A stretch of 9,013 bases of DNA from Nitrososphaeraceae archaeon (GCA_025922715.1 JAICHH010000066.1:1-9013); one strand, 5' to 3'; positions 1 through 6,866 are shown, counted from the stretch's first letter. Notes: generated by a model not told the origin, from the letters alone. Translations and numbers: made by a program.

Positions 1-429
1 ATTTGAGATATTAGCACTGGTACCAACTAAAAAGTTGCAATATTTTAACAAATTTAATGTTTCTATTTTATTGGGAATTCTCATACCAATTGTTTGTTTA
101 CCCGCAGTAATTATTTTTGGAATATTGTTATCTTTTAAAGTACCTATGATTGTTAAAGGACCAGGCCAAAAAGAATTCGCTAATTTTCTTCCATTTTCAT
201 TTAAAATCATTATTTTTTCTACATGGTTAAAATCACAAGTTAGAATGGGTAGAGCTTTATTCATTAAACGATTTTTCAATCTAAAAATTTTTTCTACTGA
301 TTTTTTGTTATAGGGGTTACAACCTAAACCATAAATGGTATCGGTAGGATATACAATTATTCCTCCATTTATAATTATCTCTTTACATTTGATCAAGTCC
401 TCTTCTTTTTTACCATCTAGTATTATCAT
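1..429 (-). CDS. sua5: Threonylcarbamoyl-AMP synthase (Sua5/YrdC family), N-terminal part, cut by the window edge
   Basis: The enzyme makes threonylcarbamoyl-AMP from threonine, bicarbonate and ATP; the KEOPS complex then transfers the threonylcarbamoyl group to A37 of ANN-decoding tRNAs (t6A). The 143 visible codons read through YPTDTIYGLGC (residues 27-37), the basic stretch LKNR (51-54), FWPGPLT (87-93), GMRIPN (115-120) and GTSANIS (136-142). These are the conserved blocks of the YrdC nucleotide and threonine pocket, in the right order. The ATG at 429 puts the YPTD block at the usual distance from the N-terminus. The gene continues beyond position 1, so I cannot tell whether it is a short YrdC-only protein of about 200 residues or a long Sua5 with an extra C-terminal domain. 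It lies 67 nt downstream of the DHH phosphoesterase on the same strand. The two could be co-transcribed, or this gene could use a weak TTTAATT-like box at about 457-463. Confidence 0.93.
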   Translation of the reverse strand, partial: MIILDGKKEEDLIKCKEIIINGGIIVYPTDTIYGLGCNPYNKKSVEKIFRLKNRLMNKALPILTCDFNHVEKIMILNENGRKLANSFWPGPLTIIGTLKDNNIPKIITAGKQTIGMRIPNKIETLNLLKYCNFLVGTSANISN

Positions 430-496
430 TTTATTTCTCGATTAGCTGGAATATCCAATTAAACTCTAATTATATAATTTAATTATTGATAGATCT

Positions 497-1435
497 TTAT
501 AATTTATGAATTATTTGTTCAATTTCTGAAATAATGTCCTCCAATTTGTTTGGGTCACTACGTAATGTACCTCCTGCAGCAAATTTATGACCTCCTCCAT
601 CGATTAAATTTAAAGCAATTGCATTACAATCAATTTTGTCATTATTTCTTCTAATACTTATTTTACCATTTTTTCCGTAAAATATAGCGGCATCTGCATT
701 GGTCAGATTGAATACCTCTTCTGAAAATAAGCTTGTTTGGATATATGGTGATGATCTAACAAACACAACATTCAACTCATTTATTTCCTTTATTTTTAAG
801 TCATTTAATACTCGTTTTTTATCTGTATCTCTCAAAATTTCATATTTCGTATAATCCTCACTCATATCTATATCCCATAATATTCCCTTTGATATCTTAA
901 GTGCAAGTTTTGCTAATCTTTCATATGAGTCATTAAAATTTAGGTAGTATCTTATAATTTCTGGTAAAGGAGTAAGATACTGACTCTTGGTAAAAAAATC
1001 TATTGTATGTGCCAAATTAGCTAAATGTTTAGCATAAGCATTATCCAATAAAAATCGTTCATACATTAGTTCTGCTGCACATTTGATTCCTGAATTATCC
1101 AATATTAACTCAACAAAAGGCTTTACTTCATCTATTGTATTGTTAGACCATGGATGATGATCAACCCAGATAACTTCATTATTTGATTTTTTGCAACCCA
1201 GAAAAGTACTTTTAAAAATACTTAACAAACTATCGTTAAAACCGAGATCTGATATAATAAAAATATTTTTCTCCTGAGATTCATTTGAAAAAAAAATTTG
1301 ATTAATGATTTTCATAAAACTTTCTTTGCTGTAATCTAAAAAAAAAGTTCTCGCTTGAGGATATCGAATTAAACCTATAGAAGAAGAAAAGATACCATCA
1401 ACATCTGATTCATGAGAAAATAATGTAACTCTCAT
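497..1435 (-). CDS. DHH-family phosphoesterase with DHHA1-type C-terminal domain
   Basis: The 312-residue protein belongs to the DHH superfamily of manganese-dependent phosphodiesterases, which includes RecJ exonucleases, NrnA oligoribonucleases and cyclic dinucleotide hydrolases. Visible metal-binding motifs are HESDVDG at residues 8-14 (motif I), ISDLG with D63 (motif II), the signature DHH at 92-94 (motif III) and HTID with D146 (motif IV). The C-terminal DHHA1 part carries GGGHKFAAGG at 280-289, which binds the substrate in this family. All key metal ligands appear intact, so it should be active. Whether the substrate is short RNA, single-stranded DNA or a signalling nucleotide cannot be read from sequence. 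The ATG start has a good TATA box 26 nt upstream, which fits a leaderless mRNA. The gene is first of a minus-strand pair with sua5 and is divergent from elp3. Confidence 0.9.
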   Translation of the reverse strand: MRVTLFSHESDVDGIFSSSIGLIRYPQARTFFLDYSKESFMKIINQIFFSNESQEKNIFIISDLGFNDSLLSIFKSTFLGCKKSNNEVIWVDHHPWSNNTIDEVKPFVELILDNSGIKCAAELMYERFLLDNAYAKHLANLAHTIDFFTKSQYLTPLPEIIRYYLNFNDSYERLAKLALKISKGILWDIDMSEDYTKYEILRDTDKKRVLNDLKIKEINELNVVFVRSSPYIQTSLFSEEVFNLTNADAAIFYGKNGKISIRRNNDKIDCNAIALNLIDGGGHKFAAGGTLRSDPNKLEDIISEIEQIIHKL

Positions 1436-1457
1436 TATTGTGTATTAGTTTTATTTT

Positions 1458-1465
1458 CTTATAAG
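1458..1465 (-). promoter_or_regulatory. TATA box for the DHH phosphoesterase gene
   Basis: The sequence CTTATAAG is centred about 26-27 nt before the ATG at 1435 when read on the minus strand. In archaea transcription starts about 25-27 nt from the TATA centre, so the mRNA would begin at or next to the start codon (leaderless). The box is itself palindromic, so direction rests on spacing alone. Confidence 0.5.
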
Positions 1466-1520
1466 TATTGATTATATTAAAATCGTAGCATCGTGTCTAA
1501 ATCGTTGCAATTCGGGCATG

Positions 1521-1535
1521 TGAATATGATATTCA
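1521..1535. repeat. 15-bp dyad between divergent genes
   Basis: The sequence TGAATATGATATTCA is a perfect dyad with 7-bp arms around a central G. It sits between the divergent DHH and elp3 genes and has the shape of an operator for a dimeric regulator. A single dyad of this size is expected by chance a few times in AT-rich DNA of this length, so the regulatory reading is weak. Confidence 0.2.
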
Positions 1536-1578
1536 GTTTTTATTATCTATTTTGAGAATGATCTACGAGTGAGTGAAT

Positions 1579-1620
1579 ATCTTTATAATTTAACACTTTT
1601 AATAATACATATTTTTAAAT
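1579..1620 (+). promoter_or_regulatory. Candidate promoter region of elp3
   Basis: Two TATA-like boxes lie before elp3: TTTATAAT at 1582-1589 and TTTTTAAAT at 1612-1620. The first would start RNA near 1612, giving a leader of about 40 nt. The second would start it near 1643, giving a leader of about 10 nt. Neither has the exact spacing of a leaderless gene, and I cannot choose between them from sequence. Confidence 0.35.
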
Positions 1621-1653
1621 CTCTCTTTGTATTTAGTTTATTATGTAATTATT

Positions 1654-3249
1654 ATGGATTCTCTTAGTTATTCTCAAGCCTGTAAATCTATTGCTGTGGA
1701 ATTGGAAAATAATAGTAATATGTCCCTAAAAGAAATAAACAAAATTATTAGTTTAACATGTTCTACTTATCAATTGACTGTCGTTCCAAAGAAAGAGCAT
1801 ATCATACCATATCTTCCAAAAAATAGTAATTACAGAGATATTCTAGTAGTTAAACCAGCGAAAACTGCCTCTGGTGTTGCAGTAATTGCAGTTATGCCAA
1901 AACCGTATGATTGTCCCCATGGTAAATGTATTTATTGTCCTGGTGGACTGGAATATAATACTCCAATGAGTTATGTTGGAACCGAACCTGCTACAAAAAT
2001 AGCCCAGTCTTTTGAATATGATGCATATTATCAAATCAAGTCAAAACTTAATCAACTCTATCAACGAGGTCATAATATTACGAAAATTGAACTTGTAATT
2101 GTAGGTGGTACATTTCCATTCATGGCAGAAAATTATCAAAGAGAATTTGTTAAAAAATGTTTTGATGCTTTAAATGATGATCTTTCTTCCACTACGCTAG
2201 ATGAATCTTGTAGAAAGAATGAACAAGCTAGGATTCGTTGTGTAGGGTTTACAGTTGAAACAAAACCAGATTATTGTAAAGAAAAACATTTAGATTTGAT
2301 GTTAGAACTCGGAATAACGAGAATTGAAATAGGTGTCCAAACACTAGAGGAGAATATCTACAAATTAGTTAACAGAGGACACAATTTAACCGATGTTAAA
2401 CATTCATTCCAAATTGCAAGGAATTGTGGATACAAAATTGTTGCACATATGATGCCTGGTCTGCCAGGATCTACACCCGAAAGTGATATTAATGGATTTA
2501 AAACATTATTGGAAAATGATTCATTTAAACCAGATATGCTTAAAATATATCCAACCTTAGTTCTGAAAAATACTGGATTATATAAATTGTATATGAATAA
2601 AAAATATGATGCTTATACCGAAGAAGATATAGTAAATATTCTTGTTGAAGTAAAAAAGTTAATACCACCTTGGGTGAGAATAATGAGAATTCAAAGAGAA
2701 ATTGAAACTTCTGATATTATAGCGGGATCAAAAAAGGGAAATATACGCCAAATAGCTATAAAAAAATTAAAGGACCTAGACTTGAAATGTAATTGCATAA
2801 GATGCCGAGAAGCAGGACTTAAAAAACTTAAAAATCTTAATCAAGATGAAATAACACTCAATAGAATTGATTACCTTGCATCGGAAGGAAAAGAGGTTTT
2901 TTTGTCTATGGAAAATAAAGACAAAAATGTATTGTTTGGATTTCTAAGATTGAGAAATATTCCATTTTCTCATAGAAAGGAATTACATCCTCTCAATAAT
3001 AAAACTTCTGCGATCATTAGAGAATTACATGTATATGGACAAGTAGTAGATATTGGACAAAAAAAAGGGCCTTTATCATTCCAACATACTGGTCTGGGTT
3101 TGCGTTTAATGGAAGAAGCAGAAAGAATTTCTAAAGAAGAATTTCAGGTAGATTCACTCTCTGTTATCAGTGCAATTGGAACTCGGGCATATTATAGGAA
3201 ATTAGGATATGTTCAAAATGGTCCCTATGTTACAAAGCAATTGAAATAA
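1654..3249 (+). CDS. elp3: Elp3-type tRNA U34 carboxymethyl transferase (radical SAM and acetyltransferase)
   Basis: In archaea Elp3 works without the other Elongator subunits and builds the 5-carboxymethyl group on wobble uridine U34 of tRNA from S-adenosylmethionine and acetyl-CoA. With the start at 1654 the protein has 531 residues, the full family length. The radical SAM cluster motif is CPHGKCIYC (cysteines 87, 92, 95), followed by GGTFPF and VETKPDYC strand motifs. A CNCIRCREAG cysteine cluster links to the C-terminal GNAT domain, where QHTGLG at about 477-482 is the acetyl-CoA loop and RAYYRKLGY closes the domain. I chose the ATG at 1654 over a TTG nine codons upstream because MDSLSYSQACKSI resembles a normal Elp3 N-terminus, while the nine extra residues are hydrophobic and look like translated leader. 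Nothing appears damaged. The gene stands alone on its strand, with a 626-nt gap after it. Confidence 0.95.
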   Translation: MDSLSYSQACKSIAVELENNSNMSLKEINKIISLTCSTYQLTVVPKKEHIIPYLPKNSNYRDILVVKPAKTASGVAVIAVMPKPYDCPHGKCIYCPGGLEYNTPMSYVGTEPATKIAQSFEYDAYYQIKSKLNQLYQRGHNITKIELVIVGGTFPFMAENYQREFVKKCFDALNDDLSSTTLDESCRKNEQARIRCVGFTVETKPDYCKEKHLDLMLELGITRIEIGVQTLEENIYKLVNRGHNLTDVKHSFQIARNCGYKIVAHMMPGLPGSTPESDINGFKTLLENDSFKPDMLKIYPTLVLKNTGLYKLYMNKKYDAYTEEDIVNILVEVKKLIPPWVRIMRIQREIETSDIIAGSKKGNIRQIAIKKLKDLDLKCNCIRCREAGLKKLKNLNQDEITLNRIDYLASEGKEVFLSMENKDKNVLFGFLRLRNIPFSHRKELHPLNNKTSAIIRELHVYGQVVDIGQKKGPLSFQHTGLGLRLMEEAERISKEEFQVDSLSVISAIGTRAYYRKLGYVQNGPYVTKQLK

Positions 3250-3266
3250 CTGAATCCCTATCATTA

Positions 3267-3278
3267 AATCTTTATAAA
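3267..3278 (+). promoter_or_regulatory. Archaeal BRE/TATA-like promoter pointing into the gap after elp3
   Basis: The sequence AATCTTTATAAA has adenines followed two bases later by TTTATAAA, the layout of a BRE plus TATA box. It begins 17 nt after the elp3 stop. RNA would start near 3300, just before a short hairpin (GGATA, loop ATAA, TATCC at 3316-3329) and an 18-codon frame at 3305-3361. No recognisable gene follows, so the box would drive either an unannotated RNA or nothing. Confidence 0.35.
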
Positions 3279-3691
3279 AAGAATTAAAATAGCGTAAGAA
3301 ATTTATGATTCTCTTGGATAATAATATCCTCATGTTTTGTAATAATAAAAAATACATTTAGGTAATTTAGGGAATTAAGAATATGATATCTCCTATTTAT
3401 TAATAATATAAAATCTTCAAATTTGGAACGTATTAATACGATAATATACTTTATACTTACATTATTTATATTTGTATATTTCTAAAATATCTTTAACAAG
3501 AAAGAATTGGTATCTATAATAAAGACATTATAAAAAAGATGCTATTACTTACTAGGGCATAACAATTCTCATTTGCTAAAATTGTTGCAAATATATCCCA
3601 CGCTGTAGATGTCTTCATGAAATTAACTTGATGTTTACCTTATAAATTGAGCTCATAAGATCCTCATCCAAAACATAATAATTATAGTACT

Positions 3692-3700
3692 CTTATAAAT
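3692..3700 (+). promoter_or_regulatory. Candidate TATA box upstream of lysS
   Basis: CTTATAAAT is centred at about 3696, which predicts an RNA start near 3722. That is the first base of the 13-bp inverted repeat, so a transcript from here would carry the repeat at its 5' end and have a leader of roughly 150 nt before the lysS ATG. An identical nonamer lies at 3639-3647. A closer alternative is the CATTATAAC stretch near 3826-3834, which would give a leader of about 20 nt. Confidence 0.3.
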
Positions 3701-3719
3701 GACGTAAAATGAATCAGTC

Positions 3720-3804
3720 AATCTTATTGTATTACTTTTCATTTTAAGAATATTTTTTAATGATATTATATTCCTAGATTTTGAACTAGGTATACAATAA
3801 GATT
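3720..3804. repeat. 13-bp perfect inverted repeat in the lysS upstream region
   Basis: AATCTTATTGTAT at 3720-3732 is the exact reverse complement of ATACAATAAGATT at 3792-3804. The 59-nt interval includes a smaller stem next to the right arm, CCTAG (3773-3777) with CTAGG (3786-3790). Adjacent bases 3733-3739 (TACTTTT) are complementary to 3805-3811 (AAAAGTA), which is a competing rather than an extending pairing. As RNA this could fold into a two-level hairpin ending about 70 nt before the lysS start. The pairing is clear; any role is inference. Confidence 0.45.
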
Positions 3805-3875
3805 AAAAGTAGATGTATTCTTTAGCATTATAACAAATTAAGTTAAGTTTGTTAATAATAATATGGTATAGTAAA

Positions 3876-5486
3876 ATGATAGAAAATATAATTGGAAAAG
3901 GAACTTGGATAGATAAAGTAGCAAATACACTTATCATGAGAGAAAAAAAATTAAATCGAAATATCGATTTAATAAAAGTAGAAAGTGGATTAGGCGCTTC
4001 GGGAATACCTCATATAGGTAGTATGGGGGATGCAGTGAGGGCTTATGGTATTAGCCTAGCGTTACAAAATTTAGGATATAATTCTGAATTAATTGCGTAT
4101 TCTGATGATATGGATGGATTAAGAAAGATCCCCTCTGGATTTCCTCCATGGCTCAAAGATCATATTGCTAAACCTGTTTCACATATTCCAGACCCATTCG
4201 GAGAATGTCATAATTCATATGGTTCTCACATGAGTAGTTTACTTCTAGATGGATTGGATCGTGTAGATATTAAATACAGATTTAAAAGTGCTACAGAAGT
4301 CTATAAAAGTGGAATATTGATTGATGCAATTGATCAAATTCTTACAAAAAGTGAATACTTGGGACAAAAAATTTCAGAATTTGTTGGCCAAAATAAGTTC
4401 CTAAATGTATTACCTTATTTTCCTGTTTGTAAAAACTGTGGAAAACTATATGTTGCTCATGCATATAAATATTTGACTAAAAATAAAAAAATATTATATG
4501 AATGTTCAGGAATCAAGATAGGAAATAAAGAAATCATAGGATGTGGTTATAAGGGCGAAGCTAACATTGGAAAGGCTGAAGGAAAACTTGCTTGGAAGGT
4601 TGAATTTGCGGCACGATGGAAGATATTCGACATTCGATTTGAAGCGTACGGTAAAGATATCATGGATTCAGTGAAAATAAATGATTGGATCTGTGAAGAG
4701 ATATTAAACTTTCCTCATCCTTTGCACATAAAATATGAAATGTTTTTAGACAAACGAGGCAAAAAAATAAGTAAATCTGCTGGGAATGTTTTAACGCCTC
4801 AAATGTGGATGAAATATGGTACCCCTCAATCCCTTCTTTTATTATTGTTCAAACGAATAACTGGAACAAGACATGTAGGTATAGATGATGTACCTTCATT
4901 AATGGATGAATATGATTTTTACGAAGATTTGTATTTTGGTAAATTAAAAGAAACAAATCAATCAAAAATGATTAAGTTGCGAGGAATTTATGAGTATGTT
5001 AACCACCTTAATCCACCAAAAAGTAATTCTAATCATATTCCATATAGATTACTTGTCCAACAAACGTCTCTTTTTGAAGGAAAAGATCAGATAGAGAAGG
5101 TATATGAAAGGCTTCAAAAATACAGACTAATTAGTGAAAAATCAAATGATATAATAGAAAAAATTCATCTTGCCTTTAATTGGTCAAAAGATATTTTATC
5201 TAATGAATATAGTCATTATATATCTTTAGATATAGAACAAAAGAAAGCATTAAGAGAATTAGTAACAACGCTAAGGTCATATCTAATAAGGGAAAATAAT
5301 AATCTGGCAAATGATATCCAAACATTAATTTATGAAACTTCAAAAAAATATGGAATAGAACCAAAAAATTTCTTTAGATTACTTTACCAGATTCTTATTA
5401 ATTCTGATAGAGGACCAAAACTTGGCAATTATTTGGTTGATCTAGGCATTGCTCGAACCTGTGAGATAATTGAGAAATATCTTTGA
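3876..5486 (+). CDS. lysS: Lysyl-tRNA synthetase, class I
   Basis: It charges tRNA-Lys with lysine using ATP, in the cytoplasm. This is the class I form found mainly in archaea and some bacteria, unrelated to the class II LysRS of most bacteria. With the start at 3876 the protein has 536 residues, the normal family length. ESGLGASGIPHIGS contains the HIGH-type motif HIGS at 46-49. KISKS at 297-301 is the KMSKS loop that holds ATP. Cysteines 185, 188, 210 and 223 form a zinc-binding pair of knuckles. EFAARWKIFDIRFEAYGKD (about 243-261) is a conserved catalytic-domain block. The helical anticodon-binding domain fills the C-terminus. The ATG at 3876 puts IIGKGTW close to the N-terminus as expected; a TTG nine codons upstream adds only leader-like residues. 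The gene is preceded by the long gap and converges with purM. Confidence 0.97.
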   Translation: MIENIIGKGTWIDKVANTLIMREKKLNRNIDLIKVESGLGASGIPHIGSMGDAVRAYGISLALQNLGYNSELIAYSDDMDGLRKIPSGFPPWLKDHIAKPVSHIPDPFGECHNSYGSHMSSLLLDGLDRVDIKYRFKSATEVYKSGILIDAIDQILTKSEYLGQKISEFVGQNKFLNVLPYFPVCKNCGKLYVAHAYKYLTKNKKILYECSGIKIGNKEIIGCGYKGEANIGKAEGKLAWKVEFAARWKIFDIRFEAYGKDIMDSVKINDWICEEILNFPHPLHIKYEMFLDKRGKKISKSAGNVLTPQMWMKYGTPQSLLLLLFKRITGTRHVGIDDVPSLMDEYDFYEDLYFGKLKETNQSKMIKLRGIYEYVNHLNPPKSNSNHIPYRLLVQQTSLFEGKDQIEKVYERLQKYRLISEKSNDIIEKIHLAFNWSKDILSNEYSHYISLDIEQKKALRELVTTLRSYLIRENNNLANDIQTLIYETSKKYGIEPKNFFRLLYQILINSDRGPKLGNYLVDLGIARTCEIIEKYL

Positions 5487-5775
5487 GCTGTTGGTGTTTA
5501 AATCTTTATTATTTTAGATAAAGAAGAATCAATTTTGATCAAATAATGTAAATTTTAGGTATTTAAAGAAAATAAATAGCAAATAGTAATTATCGATTTT
5601 ATTACCGTTCAACATCTAAGTTAAATTATAATGGTTAAAATTTTTAATTGAAATAATAAAATCTTAATCTCATCAAAATTGATAATATTATTTATAATAC
5701 AGAGAATAAATAAATTTAAATGTTGTATATTAGATAAACAAAATAACCATTAATATTAATGGTTACAACCTGAAG
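5487..5775. other. Convergent intergenic region between lysS and purM
   Basis: This 289-nt AT-rich stretch separates the 3' ends of two convergent genes and contains no plausible protein or tRNA gene. AATCTTTATTATTTT at 5501-5515, shortly after the lysS stop, is T-rich and could help end lysS transcription, though it also resembles a TATA box. A 12-bp sequence at 5528-5539 recurs as its reverse complement at 5672-5683. The purM side holds a 22-bp palindrome, described separately. Confidence 0.5.
5732..5765 (-). terminator. Hairpin and T-tract terminator candidate for purM
   Basis: Positions 5744-5765 are a perfect 22-bp palindrome (arms TAACCATTAAT and ATTAATGGTTA) that starts 10 nt after the purM stop codon. 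Read on the minus strand it is followed at once by TTTTGTTTATCT, giving the stem plus U-rich tail of an intrinsic terminator. On the plus strand no T-tract follows, so the arrangement points to purM. Archaeal terminators usually need only the T-tract, so the stem may instead protect the RNA end or bind a protein. Confidence 0.5.
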
Positions 5776-6840
5776 TTATGAGAAAATATACTTCTTGTTT
5801 TCAACTTTTCCAATTACGTTTCCATTACCATTTGAATCCACCTGACCAATTTTGTGGACTTTCATATTATATTTTTCTATTATACTAATTGTCTTATCAA
5901 CGTAGGCCTTTGGAAGTATAATACATAAACCTATTCCCATATTAAAAGTCCTATACATCTCTTTAATATCTATTATACCATCTTTTTGGATTTGCTTAAA
6001 AATGCCATGAGGAGGAGATAAATCAGAAAGGTTATATCTTACTTTATTATTTAACCGTTTTAATTTTGTGAAAGATCCTCCTGTTATATGTGCTAAACCA
6101 TGTATGGTAATTTTCCTATCCTTTATCAATTCCATTATCGGTTGTACATAAATTCTCGTTGGTATGAGTAATTCTTCTCCAACTGGGTTTGTTAGAAATT
6201 CAGGAATTTCATCTAAGGAATACTTTGATAATGCCTTTCGTGCAAGTGTATAGCCATTTGAATGCAAACCAGTGCTTTCCAATCCTAATATGATATCGCC
6301 AATTTTGATCTTTTTCCCAAGAATAAGTTTATTATTTTTTGCCATTCCTAGTGCAGTGCCAGAAAGGTCAAACATTACGTCTGTTTCACCCGCTAACAAT
6401 TCGGGAACTACAGCAGTTTCACCTCCAACAATAGCTATTCTTGCTGCTTTTGCACCTGTAATCAAACCTTTCATAACTTTTTTTACCAATTCATCATTAA
6501 CTTTTTTTAATCCTATGTAGTCTACAAAGGCAAATGGTTGTGCTCCTGTACAGATAATATCATTAACATTCATGGCTATGCAATCGATGCCTATAGTATC
6601 AAAGCATTTCATCTGTTGGGCAACTAGAACTTTAGTACCAACGCCGTCTGTATGTAATGCCAGAACATTATTTCCTATAGTTATTAATCCAGAATAATGC
6701 CCAAATCCACAAATAATTTTGCCCATTTTTTGAAAAGAATAAGATTCAGTAATCATTTTTCCAATATTTCTTTGCATAGAACGAATTTTTCGAACATTTA
6801 CTCCTGCTTTATCATACGTATGGATAGGTCGATTAGACAA
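5776..6840 (-). CDS. purM: Phosphoribosylformylglycinamidine cyclo-ligase (AIR synthetase)
   Basis: PurM closes the imidazole ring in purine synthesis, converting formylglycinamidine ribonucleotide and ATP to aminoimidazole ribonucleotide. The 354-residue protein has the family blocks in order: YDKAGVNV at 9-16, HTDGVGTK at 63-70, DCIAMNVNDIICTGA at 86-100, GGETAVVPE at 139-147, GLESTGLHSNGYTLARKAL at 186-204 and HITGGS at 251-256. The last block is usually HITGGG, so a serine replaces the third glycine; this looks like a tolerated variant because the rest is intact. The start is TTG at 6840. An in-frame stop lies five codons upstream and there is no in-frame ATG before the conserved YDKAGV. 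A TATA box about 23 nt upstream supports this start. No other purine gene is visible in the window. Confidence 0.96.
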   Translation of the reverse strand: MSNRPIHTYDKAGVNVRKIRSMQRNIGKMITESYSFQKMGKIICGFGHYSGLITIGNNVLALHTDGVGTKVLVAQQMKCFDTIGIDCIAMNVNDIICTGAQPFAFVDYIGLKKVNDELVKKVMKGLITGAKAARIAIVGGETAVVPELLAGETDVMFDLSGTALGMAKNNKLILGKKIKIGDIILGLESTGLHSNGYTLARKALSKYSLDEIPEFLTNPVGEELLIPTRIYVQPIMELIKDRKITIHGLAHITGGSFTKLKRLNNKVRYNLSDLSPPHGIFKQIQKDGIIDIKEMYRTFNMGIGLCIILPKAYVDKTISIIEKYNMKVHKIGQVDSNGNGNVIGKVENKKYIFS

Positions 6841-6859
6841 TATATCATTAGTTCAGCCA

Positions 6860-6866
6860 ATTTATA
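6860..6866 (-). promoter_or_regulatory. TATA box for purM
   Basis: On the minus strand this reads TATAAAT, with its centre about 23 nt before the TTG start at 6840. This fits transcription starting at or a base or two from the start codon, as in leaderless archaeal genes. It independently supports the TTG as the true start. Confidence 0.5.

Larger units (their letters stand above)
3250..3875. other. 626-nt AT-rich gap between elp3 and lysS, no convincing protein gene
   Basis: I see no reading frame of useful length on either strand and no tRNA-like or GC-rich RNA segment. The stretch does hold a strong promoter-like box just after elp3 (3267-3278), a 7-bp stem (3561-3567 with 3580-3586), and two copies of CTTATAAAT (3639-3647 and 3692-3700). 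It also holds a 13-bp inverted repeat (3720-3732 with 3792-3804). It is long for a genome whose other gaps here are under 300 nt. It may hold a non-coding RNA, a long lysS leader, or the eroded remains of a lost gene; sequence alone does not decide. Confidence 0.6.

Noticed and set aside
35..313. Plus-strand 92-codon open frame with a hydrophobic N-terminus
   Set aside because: It lies antisense to the Sua5/YrdC coding region, whose conserved motifs are on the minus strand. The hydrophobic look comes from reading AT-rich codons backwards.
468..479. 12-bp palindrome AATTATATAATT upstream of sua5
   Set aside because: It is made only of A and T, and such sequences are common by chance here. At most it overlaps a weak promoter.
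1627..1653. Upstream TTG start for elp3, adding nine residues
   Set aside because: The added residues (YLVYYVII and neighbours) do not fit the Elp3 N-terminus, and the ATG at 1654 does. It remains possible if RNA starts near 1612.
1843..2034. Minus-strand open frame inside elp3
   Set aside because: It is the mirror of the conserved radical SAM region of elp3 and shows no family features or start signals of its own.
3305..3361. 18-codon frame after the promoter-like box behind elp3
   Set aside because: It is too short to support as a gene without conservation or expression data, so it is kept only as part of the gap finding.
3596..3660. Possible C/D box small RNA, from TAGATGT and TTGATGT elements
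   Set aside because: No proper RUGAUGA C box paired with a CUGA D box at suitable spacing was found.
3849..3875. Upstream TTG start for lysS, adding nine residues
   Set aside because: The ATG at 3876 gives the expected short lead-in to IIGKGTW. The extension is AT-rich leader-like sequence.
5590..5640. GTTCAAC-like T-loop sequence, considered as part of a tRNA
   Set aside because: No acceptor, D or anticodon stems can be drawn around it, and the region is far too AT-rich for an archaeal tRNA.
5528..5683. 12-bp inverted repeat ATCAATTTTGAT / ATCAAAATTGAT separated by 132 nt
   Set aside because: Each arm is itself nearly palindromic and very AT-rich, so the match is likely by chance and the spacing suggests no compact fold.
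6272..6520. Plus-strand open frame inside purM
   Set aside because: It is antisense to conserved PurM motifs, including GGETA, and has no sign of independent coding.
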